Positions 25,341 through 35,019 of a stretch of DNA of 64,000 nucleotides are shown piece by piece. The notes beneath the pieces are model-generated. The model saw nothing but the letters and a program-made list of their open reading frames with translations. It was not told the DNA's origin and did not search any database. This DNA comes from Fusobacterium necrogenes (GTDB lineage Bacteria; Fusobacteriota; Fusobacteriia; Fusobacteriales; Fusobacteriaceae): positions 868,001-932,000 of the forward strand of contig NZ_UGGU01000003.1 of NCBI RefSeq assembly GCF_900450765.1. The letters are read 5' to 3'. Within the stretch, counting starts at the first letter, position 1, and every line of letters starts with the position of its first letter. The translations under genes were made by a program, and so were the position numbers.

Positions 25341-28300
25341 TCATACATATAACTCTATATACTCAGTAATTATTTCAAACTCCTCTATATCTCTTTCATT
25401 TCTTTTTACTCTCTCTATCATTGACAACTTATAATTTTCTAACTGCTCCTCATCATACTTACCTGTTTTATAATCAGCTATATAGATAATACCTTTTTCT
25501 TTCTCTGTTGGTAGTTTTATCATCAATCTATCTATTCTAAAACTTCTATTCTCTCCATCTATTTTAAGATATGTTGGATACTCTCTATATATAAAATCCC
25601 AATTGGTATCAAAAATATTTCTACATCTCTCATAAATATACTCTATATTCTCTTTAGAAAGTAACTCATTCATCTCTTTTTCCCCAACTACAGAGATATA
25701 TTTAGCATAGGTAAGTTTTTTAGATAGCTCTATCTCTTTTTCTTCCCAATGTAAAATATTTTCTAAGAAATAGTGTATAATTATTCCTCTTACTCTTTTT
25801 CCCTCTATCTGAAGAGTATGAGAATATATCTTATTTATTCCCTCTCTTTGATTTTCCTCTTTATCACTCTTGTGAGTAACTATTGGAGTAGAGAGTTTCA
25901 CATCATACTCTATTCCCTTTAAATTATCTTCTTTTTCTACCTTGTTTAAAATTATCTCTCCTCTATCTCTATTTTTTAATAAAGTTGAGAAATTAGAATT
26001 TTCTATATCCTCTATCTTTTCTACCACTACAAAAATATTATTTTTAGGACGAGTAAGAGCAACATATAGATTATTTATCTCCTCGTGCTCCCATTTCAAT
26101 CTCTTTTCCTCTAGATAATCTATCTCTTCTACACTTTCCAAGATATTATTAAATTTATTATCTGTTATCAGATAGGATTTTACTTGGGAATAGTTTTTAT
26201 CCATCTCAAAGTAAAACTCCATTCCCTTATCTCCACTGTTTCTTGGTTTACTAGGAATAAAATAAAACAGTGTATCAAACTCTAATCCTTTAGATTTATG
26301 AATTGTCATAAGAGAGATTGTATTACTACTTCCAGCTGATATCTTTTTAAACTTCTCTTTTTGATTATTCTCCGCATACTCAATCAGAAAATCATTAAAA
26401 TATCTATACTCCTTAAGCAATTTATAAAATCCAAAGATATTTAAAGTATCTTCATCATTTTGAAATCTATTTCCAATCCCTATTCTAAGTAACATCTCAT
26501 AGGTTAAAAACTCTGTTTCTCCACAGTGATTAGTATAATTTATGTAGATATCTTTTAAAGTAGAAAAAATATCCTCTTCTATATCAATAGAGCCATCACT
26601 GTACAAATAACTCTCTACCTCATCTCTCTTTTTAATTATCTCTTTTAAAGTTGGAGCTGAGATATTTACTAAATCTGAACGTAAAAAATCTAGTAGTGAT
26701 AAAAAATCTTTTTTTACAAGCCAAGAGATAAGAGCATAGATTCCACCTATTCCTCTGCTCTCTACTATACTTGTATCAGACTCTAAAGTATATGGTATTC
26801 CTCTCTCTCCCAATGAAAAAGCTATTCTCTCTAAAGTTTTTTTAGTTCTAGCCAAAATTCCTATACCACTGTAATTAGTTGAGAAGTTTTTCTCTATCTC
26901 ATCTACCATAACTTCAAGAGCCTCTCTCTCCTCTTCTCCAGTAAGAAGTTTTACAAAACCTGACTCTTCACTCTCTCTATACCCTACACTATTAAATTTC
27001 CAATCACAATTAGGAGGATATACATCTACACTTTTATCAGCTATATCCCTAAAGACTTCATTTGTATACTCTACTATATTTTTTTTACTTCTAAAGCAGG
27101 TATCTAACTCTTCCTCTTCTCCATCTATTATCTGAGCAAGATTTTCAAAAAGTTTTTTCTCTCCTCCTCTCCAACCATAGATACTCTGCTTCTCATCTCC
27201 TACACAGATGATATTCTCACTTTTATCTAAGATATTTTTTAGTATTCTCCACTGTAAAATACTTGTATCTTGGAACTCATCTATAAATACACTTCTAAGC
27301 CTACCATCTATAATCTCAAAAAATTCCTCAGTAAGTCCATTTTCATCTATAAATCCAAGCTCTTTTTCCTCTAAATATTTAAAGGTATAGTTACTTATAT
27401 CTGTATGAGTAAATCTCTTCTCTCTAAATTTTATCTCATCATAGATAGCATAGATTTTCTCAATGGTTTGGAAAAGTTTCTCCTCATATGGAATTACAAG
27501 TCTATTGTACATCTCTCTTCCAAGATTATCTTTAAACTCCACATATAGATAGTTTAAATCCTCAAGTTGAGAGTCTATATCCCCTTTTTTAGATTTTACC
27601 TTCACTCCACTCCAAAATTTATCCTTAAGAAAAATATTATAATTTTCCTTTAAATACTCTCCCTTATCCTTTGAAAAAAAATATCCCCTATAATCTTTTT
27701 TTACCAAATCATCAAAGGGCTTTCCTTTTATCCCAGCTATCTCTTTTAAAATCTCCTCCTGCTTTTCTAGTATTGGAAGAGCTGGTTTATAATCAAGAGG
27801 TTCTTTCTTTTCTAAGTTTTTTCCTAAGAGAATCATCTTCCATCTTTGATTTATAATATTTCTAATAAGCTCCACATACCTATCCATATCTTTTTCGCTA
27901 TTATCCTCTAAAAAACTTTTAAAAAGATTGAAGTCCTCTCTATTTTCAAAAAGTTTTTCAAATGTTCTAATAAGGATTTTCCTATTCTCCTCTTCATCTA
28001 CTATCTCATATGAGTATATTTTCAGGTATGGAGCTATTGCTTTTTTAAAGATGGTATTAGTAAATGAGTCTATTGTGTAGATTTTTAATTTATCTTTATT
28101 CTCAACAATATTTTTATAAATCTTTTTTATTTTAGATATCTCAAAAGAAAAACCATCTCCATATATATTTTGAAGATTTTTCTCTATCTCAACTCTTTTC
28201 TCTTCACTTTCACAAATCTCTTTTAAAAATTTTAAAATTCTCTCTTTAATCTCTGCAGTGGCTTTTTTTGTAAATGTCATTACTAAAATATCTTTAAAAT

Positions 28301-28394
28301 CTATTCCCTCCATAAGAGAGGCTATATATTCAAGAGATAATCTATATGTCTTTCCTGTCCCAGCACTTGCCTTCAATATCAATTTTTTTCCCAT
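25341..28394 (-). CDS. addA: AddA/RecB-like helicase-nuclease (UvrD superfamily)
   Basis: A 1017-aa helicase-nuclease subunit for double-strand break repair. Walker A is ASAGTGKT at 9-16. Helicase motifs II and III appear as IDEFQDTS and GDEKQSIYGWRGGEK, motif V/VI as MTIHKSKGLEF and NNLYVALTRPKN. The C-terminal PD-(D/E)XK nuclease has IIYIADYKTGKYDEEQ near residue 975. It overlaps the preceding addB by a TAATG stop-start junction, so the two subunits are translationally coupled. It is distant from Bacillus AddA, so the name is by architecture. Confidence 0.88.
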   Translation of the reverse strand: MGKKLILKASAGTGKTYRLSLEYIASLMEGIDFKDILVMTFTKKATAEIKERILKFLKEICESEEKRVEIEKNLQNIYGDGFSFEISKIKKIYKNIVENKDKLKIYTIDSFTNTIFKKAIAPYLKIYSYEIVDEEENRKILIRTFEKLFENREDFNLFKSFLEDNSEKDMDRYVELIRNIINQRWKMILLGKNLEKKEPLDYKPALPILEKQEEILKEIAGIKGKPFDDLVKKDYRGYFFSKDKGEYLKENYNIFLKDKFWSGVKVKSKKGDIDSQLEDLNYLYVEFKDNLGREMYNRLVIPYEEKLFQTIEKIYAIYDEIKFREKRFTHTDISNYTFKYLEEKELGFIDENGLTEEFFEIIDGRLRSVFIDEFQDTSILQWRILKNILDKSENIICVGDEKQSIYGWRGGEKKLFENLAQIIDGEEEELDTCFRSKKNIVEYTNEVFRDIADKSVDVYPPNCDWKFNSVGYRESEESGFVKLLTGEEEREALEVMVDEIEKNFSTNYSGIGILARTKKTLERIAFSLGERGIPYTLESDTSIVESRGIGGIYALISWLVKKDFLSLLDFLRSDLVNISAPTLKEIIKKRDEVESYLYSDGSIDIEEDIFSTLKDIYINYTNHCGETEFLTYEMLLRIGIGNRFQNDEDTLNIFGFYKLLKEYRYFNDFLIEYAENNQKEKFKKISAGSSNTISLMTIHKSKGLEFDTLFYFIPSKPRNSGDKGMEFYFEMDKNYSQVKSYLITDNKFNNILESVEEIDYLEEKRLKWEHEEINNLYVALTRPKNNIFVVVEKIEDIENSNFSTLLKNRDRGEIILNKVEKEDNLKGIEYDVKLSTPIVTHKSDKEENQREGINKIYSHTLQIEGKRVRGIIIHYFLENILHWEEKEIELSKKLTYAKYISVVGEKEMNELLSKENIEYIYERCRNIFDTNWDFIYREYPTYLKIDGENRSFRIDRLMIKLPTEKEKGIIYIADYKTGKYDEEQLENYKLSMIERVKRNERDIEEFEIITEYIELYV

Positions 28395-31012
28395 TACTCT
28401 CTACCTCTTCCACAGATATTATAATACTCACAGGTTGTACAAGGTGTTTTCTTCTCTGCCCTCATATATTCTTGAGAGTCTACAAAATTTTTTATATTTT
28501 CCTCTAATTTTTCCCTTGTAAGAACTACCTTATCTTCTCTCTCTATCTTTCCTTTCCAAGCATTAAATACCAATTTCTTAGCTTGTCCAGACTCTCCATA
28601 CAGTATTATTGTATAGTAATCTAACTGTCCATCTTGCTTATTTCCCGTCTTATAATCTATTATCTCGTTACCTATCTCACTCTCTATTACCAAGTCCGCT
28701 CTTCCTCTCAGATATACATCTATATCTCCAGAATAAAATGGAGTATTTTCATAGGAACTCTTCTCACTTTGAAATCTTTTAATAGCTATCCCCTCATAGT
28801 TTGCTTTTAAATCTTTAAAAAATCTCACTATATTTCTGCTTATTATAGGTATCATTATCTCTTCACAATAGTTGTCCATATGTAGAGGTATCTTAGCTCT
28901 CTCCTTTTTAAAAGCTTTTTTCATTCTTTCTTCCACTTCAGAATACTCTACCTCTCCTATTCCATCTTGTAAAACTTTTTTCCAAATGGAGTTTACATAC
29001 TCTTCTAAGACTTTATGTACTATTATTCCTAAGACTCTACTACTGATATCTTTATCCTCATATTTCAGAGTATGAGTTAATCCCTCTATATTGGAGAAAT
29101 AAAAACTAAGTGGACATTTTATAAGATTATCATAGTCATAGGCTCCTATTTGAAGTTTTCCCTCTTTGAAATCTTCAGAATCTTTTATGTATCTTTCATC
29201 ACTACTTTGAGAATATCCCAACTCCACCCCTACTAGAGATTTTTTTAGCATATTGATACTATTTCTATTTTGTACAGGAGTTTTTAAAAGAGGTAGGGAG
29301 TATTTCAATATTATCTCCTCTAAAAATGGAGATATCTCTACACCTTTCTCTTCATCTTTCTTAGTAAAGATTACACAATCTTTTTCACTAAATATAGCTT
29401 GAAAAAATCTATATCTTTCTATCTCTCTTTTCTCCTCTTTGGTGGTAATACCTAGTTCTTTTCTCTGCTTCTCTGTCAAAATTAGATTATCATTTAAATT
29501 TTTAGGTAGATACTCATCTGTTATATCTAAAAAATAGTTGATATCCTTATATTCCTCACTATATCTTACAAAGTCCATTCCCTTTATAAGAACGATATCT
29601 TGTCCATATTTTATATTACTCTTTATTGTTAAATCCTTCATATATTGGATAAGAAGTCTATAGAGAGCTATTCCCATCTTATCTCCAAAATACTCATTGA
29701 AATTAGAGTGAATTTTCATTACCTCATTACTTTTTATTATCCCAAATATTTCAAAAAATTTATCAAAAATATCTGTATTATCCAGATTCTCCTCAATAAA
29801 TCTTTCCATCTTTATATGCTCTTTAAAATAGATATATAGCTCATTGGTATTGGAAATATAGGTAATACTCTCTATATCAAAGATAATCTCATTTAATTTG
29901 TCTAAAAAGTCCAGTGGCATATTTTTTTCAAACCACTCCTCTTGTAAGATTTTTCTTGAGATATACTTATACCCTTCCATAGCACAACTATTTAAAAGAT
30001 TAAACTCCACTTCACTTATATTATAATAATCTTTAAATATTCTCTCTTCAAAAGCAGAAAGAAACTTAGAGATTTGATAGACTCTTCCTAACTTTTCCTC
30101 TTCACTTGATATTATATCTAACTGAATATTTAAAAATTTGTATAGTTTTGTATCATTCATTGTAAAATTTTGTGATGGAACAAAATAACTAGGAAAGATT
30201 TTTGAGAAAATATTTCTTTCAGGAGCTGGAGAGTATATCTCATATTTTTCTATTTTTTTTAGATAAATCAGTGATAAAGCCTCCTCTAACTCATCTTTAA
30301 ATTGATATACCTCTATATTTTTTATTTTCTCTGGAATACTTACTCTATTTATTTTAAACTCTTTCTCATTAAAATCTCCCTTTTTCATCTGTATAGCTAT
30401 CTCTATCTCTTTTTTACTACTCAACTCTTTTATAAGCTCTACATATATTTTAGGAAACTCCACCATATCTACAAATATTATCTTACTAAAGTTCTCTAAC
30501 CATATATCTCTATAATTTTCTCTTCTTTCTAACCAATCACTTGGAAGATAGTTGTACTCCTCACACAATTTATCAAAGAATTTTTTTATCTCTGAAAAAT
30601 ATCCTAAATATTTTTTTTGCCAATGGGGATATTCACTTAATTCTTCCACCTCATTTACCAATAGCTCTCTATAATAAGCAAAAAAATTGTTAGCTATATC
30701 TATCACATCATAGTAAGTAACTATTCCAAGCTCATCTTTTATATTTTGTGATATACACTTGAAAAAGGCTAAGATTCTCTTAGCCTCTTTTAAAATAATC
30801 TTATCTGTATAAAAAATTCTATCCTTGAACTCTTCCATAGTTATAAGAGTTGCTGACTCCTCAAAGAGCTTTTCTGACATTTTTTTAGAAAAGATATCCT
30901 TCATTCTGTTATCTGAAAATATATAGAGCTTTTCTCTTTCCTTTTCATCTTTTCTTGAATAAATATCTATGAATTTTACTCCATAATCTATATATCTAAA
31001 ATTTATACCCAT
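28394..31012 (-). CDS. addB: AddB-like PD-(D/E)XK nuclease subunit
   Basis: An 872-aa partner of AddA. The C-terminal third is a nuclease: IGAYDYDNLIKCPLSFYFSN (first cluster Cys), NEIIDYKTGNKQDGQ (catalytic Asp-x-Lys), and a terminal CTTCEYYNICG, giving the four cysteines of the AddB-type [4Fe-4S] staple. The N-terminal region shows no recognisable Walker A, so the helicase-like half is probably ATPase-dead. Context with addA supports the role in recombination and DNA end processing. Confidence 0.82.
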   Translation of the reverse strand: MGINFRYIDYGVKFIDIYSRKDEKEREKLYIFSDNRMKDIFSKKMSEKLFEESATLITMEEFKDRIFYTDKIILKEAKRILAFFKCISQNIKDELGIVTYYDVIDIANNFFAYYRELLVNEVEELSEYPHWQKKYLGYFSEIKKFFDKLCEEYNYLPSDWLERRENYRDIWLENFSKIIFVDMVEFPKIYVELIKELSSKKEIEIAIQMKKGDFNEKEFKINRVSIPEKIKNIEVYQFKDELEEALSLIYLKKIEKYEIYSPAPERNIFSKIFPSYFVPSQNFTMNDTKLYKFLNIQLDIISSEEEKLGRVYQISKFLSAFEERIFKDYYNISEVEFNLLNSCAMEGYKYISRKILQEEWFEKNMPLDFLDKLNEIIFDIESITYISNTNELYIYFKEHIKMERFIEENLDNTDIFDKFFEIFGIIKSNEVMKIHSNFNEYFGDKMGIALYRLLIQYMKDLTIKSNIKYGQDIVLIKGMDFVRYSEEYKDINYFLDITDEYLPKNLNDNLILTEKQRKELGITTKEEKREIERYRFFQAIFSEKDCVIFTKKDEEKGVEISPFLEEIILKYSLPLLKTPVQNRNSINMLKKSLVGVELGYSQSSDERYIKDSEDFKEGKLQIGAYDYDNLIKCPLSFYFSNIEGLTHTLKYEDKDISSRVLGIIVHKVLEEYVNSIWKKVLQDGIGEVEYSEVEERMKKAFKKERAKIPLHMDNYCEEIMIPIISRNIVRFFKDLKANYEGIAIKRFQSEKSSYENTPFYSGDIDVYLRGRADLVIESEIGNEIIDYKTGNKQDGQLDYYTIILYGESGQAKKLVFNAWKGKIEREDKVVLTREKLEENIKNFVDSQEYMRAEKKTPCTTCEYYNICGRGRE

Positions 31013-31021
31013 ACATCTCTC

Positions 31022-32371
31022 CTATACACTTACATAGCTCCATTTTCCTTTTTTGAATACTCTATAACAAGCCATACTCCTAAAAGCCAAGTCTATTGTC
31101 ATAACTATCCAAGCTCCAGAAAGTCCTGTATCTATCTTATATAGGAAAAAATATGTAAGTGGTATTCTTATTACATACATACCTATTGTAGTTATCCAAA
31201 GTACAGCTTTTGTATCTCCAGCTCCTCTTAGACAACCACTAAGAACCATCGATACAGCTTGGAAAGGTTGACAAATAGAAACAAGTCTAAGAGCTATAGT
31301 TGCCATTTTTTTTATTTCTATATCATCAGTAAACATATAGATAATAGTTCCTGGCAAAATAAAAAATATCAATCCAAATATTGACATAACAAATATAGCT
31401 AAAGCTGTAGTTGCTAACGCATCTCTATGAGCAGCTTTAGTAGAATCTTTTCCTAACTGTTGTCCTACTAAAGCTGTCCCAGCTACAGCAAATCCAAATC
31501 CCATATTATACGAAAATGACTCAGCTGTAAGAGCTATCTTATGAGCTGTATATGCCATTGTTCCTAATGATATCACCATCATCTCAAATATCAACATACC
31601 AATTCTAAATACCCCTTGTTCAATAGCAGCTGGTATTCCAATTTTTAAAACTCTTATAGACATCTTCTTATCAAAAACTTTTAATTTTTGTAAAGGGATA
31701 GATATCCAAAATCTTCTTGTAAAAAATGTAGTATATATAAAAATACAAGTTATCATTCCACGAGAAATAGTGGTAGCAATTCCAGCTCCCATAACTCCCC
31801 AATCAAATACAAAAATAAATAGATAGTTAAATAAAATATTAGAAAAAATACTTAAGATATTAGCTATCATTGGTATATTAGCTTTAGATATCGATCTATA
31901 AGCAGCAAAGAATACCACATTAAAACATAGAAATGGCATACCCAATAGAACTGTTGAATAGTATTGATTTGTCATAACTAGCTTCATATCATCTGCTCTT
32001 CCTACTAACTCCAATGTTTTCTCTCTAAATATAAAAAGAAGTAAAGTGATTCCCAAAGAGATTGGAATAGAGAGTATCAAACTTTGAGCTAAGGCATTTT
32101 TCCCCTCTTTTCTATCTCTAGAACCATAGGCACGACTTACTAGAGCAGTAGTACCTGTACTTACAGCAAAAAAAATAGGAGTTACAGCATTTAATGGAGC
32201 ATTTCCTACTCCAACAGAGGTTATAGCTACTGCTCCAAGCTTTCCAACCATAATCATATCAAAAAAACCTAATAATGTTTGTGCAAATAAGTCAGCAATA
32301 GCTGGTAAAGCTATTTTTATAATATCAACAAAATTTTTCCTATTCTCTCTCCATTCCTTTGCCAACTTCAT
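31022..32371 (-). CDS. MATE family efflux transporter
   Basis: A 449-aa, 12-helix multidrug and toxin extrusion transporter, exporting cationic compounds in exchange for Na+ or H+ in characterised members. The start KIALPAIADLFAQTLLGFFDM with MVGKLGAVAITSVG is the typical first-repeat signature, and the second half repeats it (IGIPAAIEQGVFRIGMLIFEMM). Located 9 bp upstream of addB, so cotranscription with addBA is likely without clear functional linkage. Substrate unknown. Confidence 0.92.
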   Translation of the reverse strand: MKLAKEWRENRKNFVDIIKIALPAIADLFAQTLLGFFDMIMVGKLGAVAITSVGVGNAPLNAVTPIFFAVSTGTTALVSRAYGSRDRKEGKNALAQSLILSIPISLGITLLLFIFREKTLELVGRADDMKLVMTNQYYSTVLLGMPFLCFNVVFFAAYRSISKANIPMIANILSIFSNILFNYLFIFVFDWGVMGAGIATTISRGMITCIFIYTTFFTRRFWISIPLQKLKVFDKKMSIRVLKIGIPAAIEQGVFRIGMLIFEMMVISLGTMAYTAHKIALTAESFSYNMGFGFAVAGTALVGQQLGKDSTKAAHRDALATTALAIFVMSIFGLIFFILPGTIIYMFTDDIEIKKMATIALRLVSICQPFQAVSMVLSGCLRGAGDTKAVLWITTIGMYVIRIPLTYFFLYKIDTGLSGAWIVMTIDLAFRSMACYRVFKKGKWSYVSV

Positions 32372-32390
32372 TCATAAATCATCTCCTAAA

Positions 32391-33713
32391 TTATTTAATA
32401 TCATTTTCATTACTATTCTTTCTAGTAACTAGAAGTTGGTCTATTTTAAATTTATCCACATCTACCACTTCAAAAGTATAATTTTCAAAATCTACAACTG
32501 CAGATTTTTTAGGTATACTTTTTAGCATATACATCATAAATCCTGCAATAGTTTCATATGTATCTTCTTCAGGGAATTTTTCTATATCATCTAAAACTTT
32601 TTTCACATCCTCTACTGAAGTAGCTCCATCTATAAGCCAAGAACCCTCTCCTCTTGCTATTATCTGTTCATCAAAGTTTTGATGTACTATATCTCCCATA
32701 AGAGTATTGACTACGTCATTTAAAGTAATCAGTCCCACCACTAATCCATATTCATTTAAAATTATAGCAAAGTCATCTCTTGCTTCATTAAATCTATCTA
32801 AGGCTTCTGACAAAGTCAAAGTATTTGGAATTACTAAAAGATTTTTATTATAAATACCTTTAATATTTTTTAATCCCTCTACTTCTCCATTTAATATTTT
32901 AGGTAGAATATCCTTAGAGCTCACATATCCCAAAATTGAATCTATATCATTTTCACAAACTAAAAATTTTGAGTGAGGGTTATTAGCTATTTTATCCTTT
33001 ATGCTCTCCTCTTTTTCATTTATAGTTAAATATACTATACTATCTCTAGTTGTCATTATAGAGGATACCCATCTTGACTCCAATTCAAAAATATTTTCTA
33101 TAAGTGAGTGTTCTTTTTTCTGTACTACTCCTGCTTCTGCTCCAGCATCTACCATAGCAAATATATCATCATAAGTTATTCTTTCATCTCTAACAAGTGG
33201 TATTTTAAAAAGTTCAAATATAAAGTTTGCTATTCCATTAAATACCCATATCAATGGTTTAACTACCCTTATTAACATGCACATAGGAGTTACTATTACT
33301 GTAGATATCTTCTCTGGAGCTACCATAGCCAGTCTTCTTGGAACCAAATCTGCAAATTCTATAAATAAAGCTGTTATAATTATAAAGGATACTATTCCAC
33401 CTATAAAATTTGATTTTGGAGAAAGAATTGGAAAAAAATTAACTATAATGCTTTCTACATATGGCTTAGCTATATTTTCTCCAATTATTCCAGCTAAAAT
33501 TGAAACAGTATTTGTTCCTATTTGAACAGCTGTAAAAAAATTTCCAGATGTATCTTGAACTTGCATAACTTTTTTAGCATTTTTATTTCCCTCATCTACC
33601 ATAACTTGTAACTTCAATTTTCTAGCAGATGCTAGAGATATCTCACTGATAGAAAGAAATACTCCTATCCCAATCAAAACAAGCAATAATAAAATTCTAA
33701 TTTCTATATTCAT
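32391..33713 (-). CDS. CNNM/CorC-type transporter (DUF21 + CBS pair + CorC_HlyC)
   Basis: A 440-aa hemolysin-family protein. DUF21 transmembrane domain about 1-190 (ISEISLASARKLKLQVMVDEG), two CBS domains about 210-335 (MTTRDSIVYLTINEKE; ILNEYGLVVGLITLNDVV), and a C-terminal CorC/HlyC domain about 350-430. CNNM/CorC proteins in bacteria are implicated in Mg2+ export. It is 19 bp upstream of the MATE gene and divergent from the DMT transporter. Confidence 0.9.
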   Translation of the reverse strand: MNIEIRILLLLVLIGIGVFLSISEISLASARKLKLQVMVDEGNKNAKKVMQVQDTSGNFFTAVQIGTNTVSILAGIIGENIAKPYVESIIVNFFPILSPKSNFIGGIVSFIIITALFIEFADLVPRRLAMVAPEKISTVIVTPMCMLIRVVKPLIWVFNGIANFIFELFKIPLVRDERITYDDIFAMVDAGAEAGVVQKKEHSLIENIFELESRWVSSIMTTRDSIVYLTINEKEESIKDKIANNPHSKFLVCENDIDSILGYVSSKDILPKILNGEVEGLKNIKGIYNKNLLVIPNTLTLSEALDRFNEARDDFAIILNEYGLVVGLITLNDVVNTLMGDIVHQNFDEQIIARGEGSWLIDGATSVEDVKKVLDDIEKFPEEDTYETIAGFMMYMLKSIPKKSAVVDFENYTFEVVDVDKFKIDQLLVTRKNSNENDIK

Positions 33714-33867
33714 AAATTTTCTCCTCAGATTTTATTTTCCATTTCCTTATTTCCTAAAATTAAAATTCAAAAATTTTTCTATATCATATAAAAAATATAA
33801 TTTTTATGCTAAAATACTATTATAATATAATTATAACATATTTTATACTTAATACAAGGGAGAAAAG

Positions 33868-34776
33868 ATGAAGTATACTAAAGAACATCAATTATTAGCT
33901 TTAATTTATATTTTATTTATGGGGTTTGGATATCCACTTATTCGTTACATTAGCGATATTTTTAATCCGATTAATACTAATGCAATTATGTTTCTTTCTG
34001 GTGGAACTCTTCTCCTATTAGTTGCCACTATAAAGTTTAGACACGAAATTATCAAGCTAAAAGACAATCTTCAACTATTTTTAAAATTAATAATAATCGC
34101 TTTCTTAACAGCCGGAAATATGTATTGTTTCATAGCTGGATTAAATAAAACTTCAGCTTTAGCTGGAAGTATATTTGGAATCTTGAGCATACCATTTTCT
34201 ACAATTGTAGCTGGTATACTATATTTAGATGAAAAAAAGAAATTGAAAGAATTACATTTCATTTTTGGTAGTATTTTAGCCTTAATAGGATCTTTTATCT
34301 TTGTTTTCACAGGAACTTACAAAATTTCCTCTAATTCCGACTTTTTATTGGGAATTATTTTTTTAATAGGAACAATTATAATTCAAGCTATACAAAATCT
34401 TATCGTCAAAGATATTACTAAATACCTTCATTCAATTGTTATCAGTAGCTGCTCTTCAATTTTAACAAGCATTCTTTTTTTTACTTTTTCAATATTTTCT
34501 GGAAATATTAATGAGTTGATTACTGCTCCACCTAATAAGATAATTATAGTTTTACTTACAGGAATTTACTCCATATTTGTAGGCATGTTTATATCATTTT
34601 TTATAATTCAAAAGCAAGGTGTAATAATTTTAAATATTTTAAAATTACTTATTCCTCCTACTACCGCTATAGTTAGCTATTTTCTTTTAAATGAAAAAAT
34701 TTTTTTATTTCAAAGTTTTGCTATTATTCTTATACTAATAGGTTGTATAATTGCACTTAAGCAAAAAAAATTTTAA
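33868..34776 (+). CDS. DMT family transporter (EamA-type)
   Basis: A 302-aa integral membrane protein with ten predicted helices in two EamA repeats: FMGFGYPLIRYISDIFNP in the first, and IYSIFVGMFISFFIIQKQGV then LIPPTTAIVSYFLLNEKIF in the second. EamA family members export metabolites or drugs. Ribosome binding site GGGAG is upstream of the ATG. It is a lone plus-strand gene; the substrate cannot be told. Confidence 0.85.
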   Translation: MKYTKEHQLLALIYILFMGFGYPLIRYISDIFNPINTNAIMFLSGGTLLLLVATIKFRHEIIKLKDNLQLFLKLIIIAFLTAGNMYCFIAGLNKTSALAGSIFGILSIPFSTIVAGILYLDEKKKLKELHFIFGSILALIGSFIFVFTGTYKISSNSDFLLGIIFLIGTIIIQAIQNLIVKDITKYLHSIVISSCSSILTSILFFTFSIFSGNINELITAPPNKIIIVLLTGIYSIFVGMFISFFIIQKQGVIILNILKLLIPPTTAIVSYFLLNEKIFLFQSFAIILILIGCIIALKQKKF

Positions 34777-35019
34777 ATTTTATAACTCAATACTAGTTTG
34801 AATATAAAATTTTAATAAAAGTTAATCAAAATAAAGTTTATAATCTCATTAACTCAAAAAAAGTTTTTTATTACTTAATTATAATTTTCTTTCCCTTTTT
34901 AGCAAAAATAGCTTTCTATGTATAATCATAGAAAGCTATTGAAGTTTCAAAATTAACTTATTATAGATTTTTTATTTCTTTGTTTTTTAAATTAAAAATA
35001 CTTGAGAAGTCACTTTATT
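34777..35019. other. AT-rich intergenic region between convergent genes
   Basis: 243 bp with no coding sequence; the only structure seen is the hairpin at 34907-34940. Confidence 0.5.
34907..34940 (-). terminator. Terminator of the siroheme reductase gene
   Basis: A 14-bp perfect inverted repeat AATAGCTTTCTATG/CATAGAAAGCTATT with a 6-nt loop and a short T run on the minus strand. It lies 80 bp after the reductase stop codon. Confidence 0.75.
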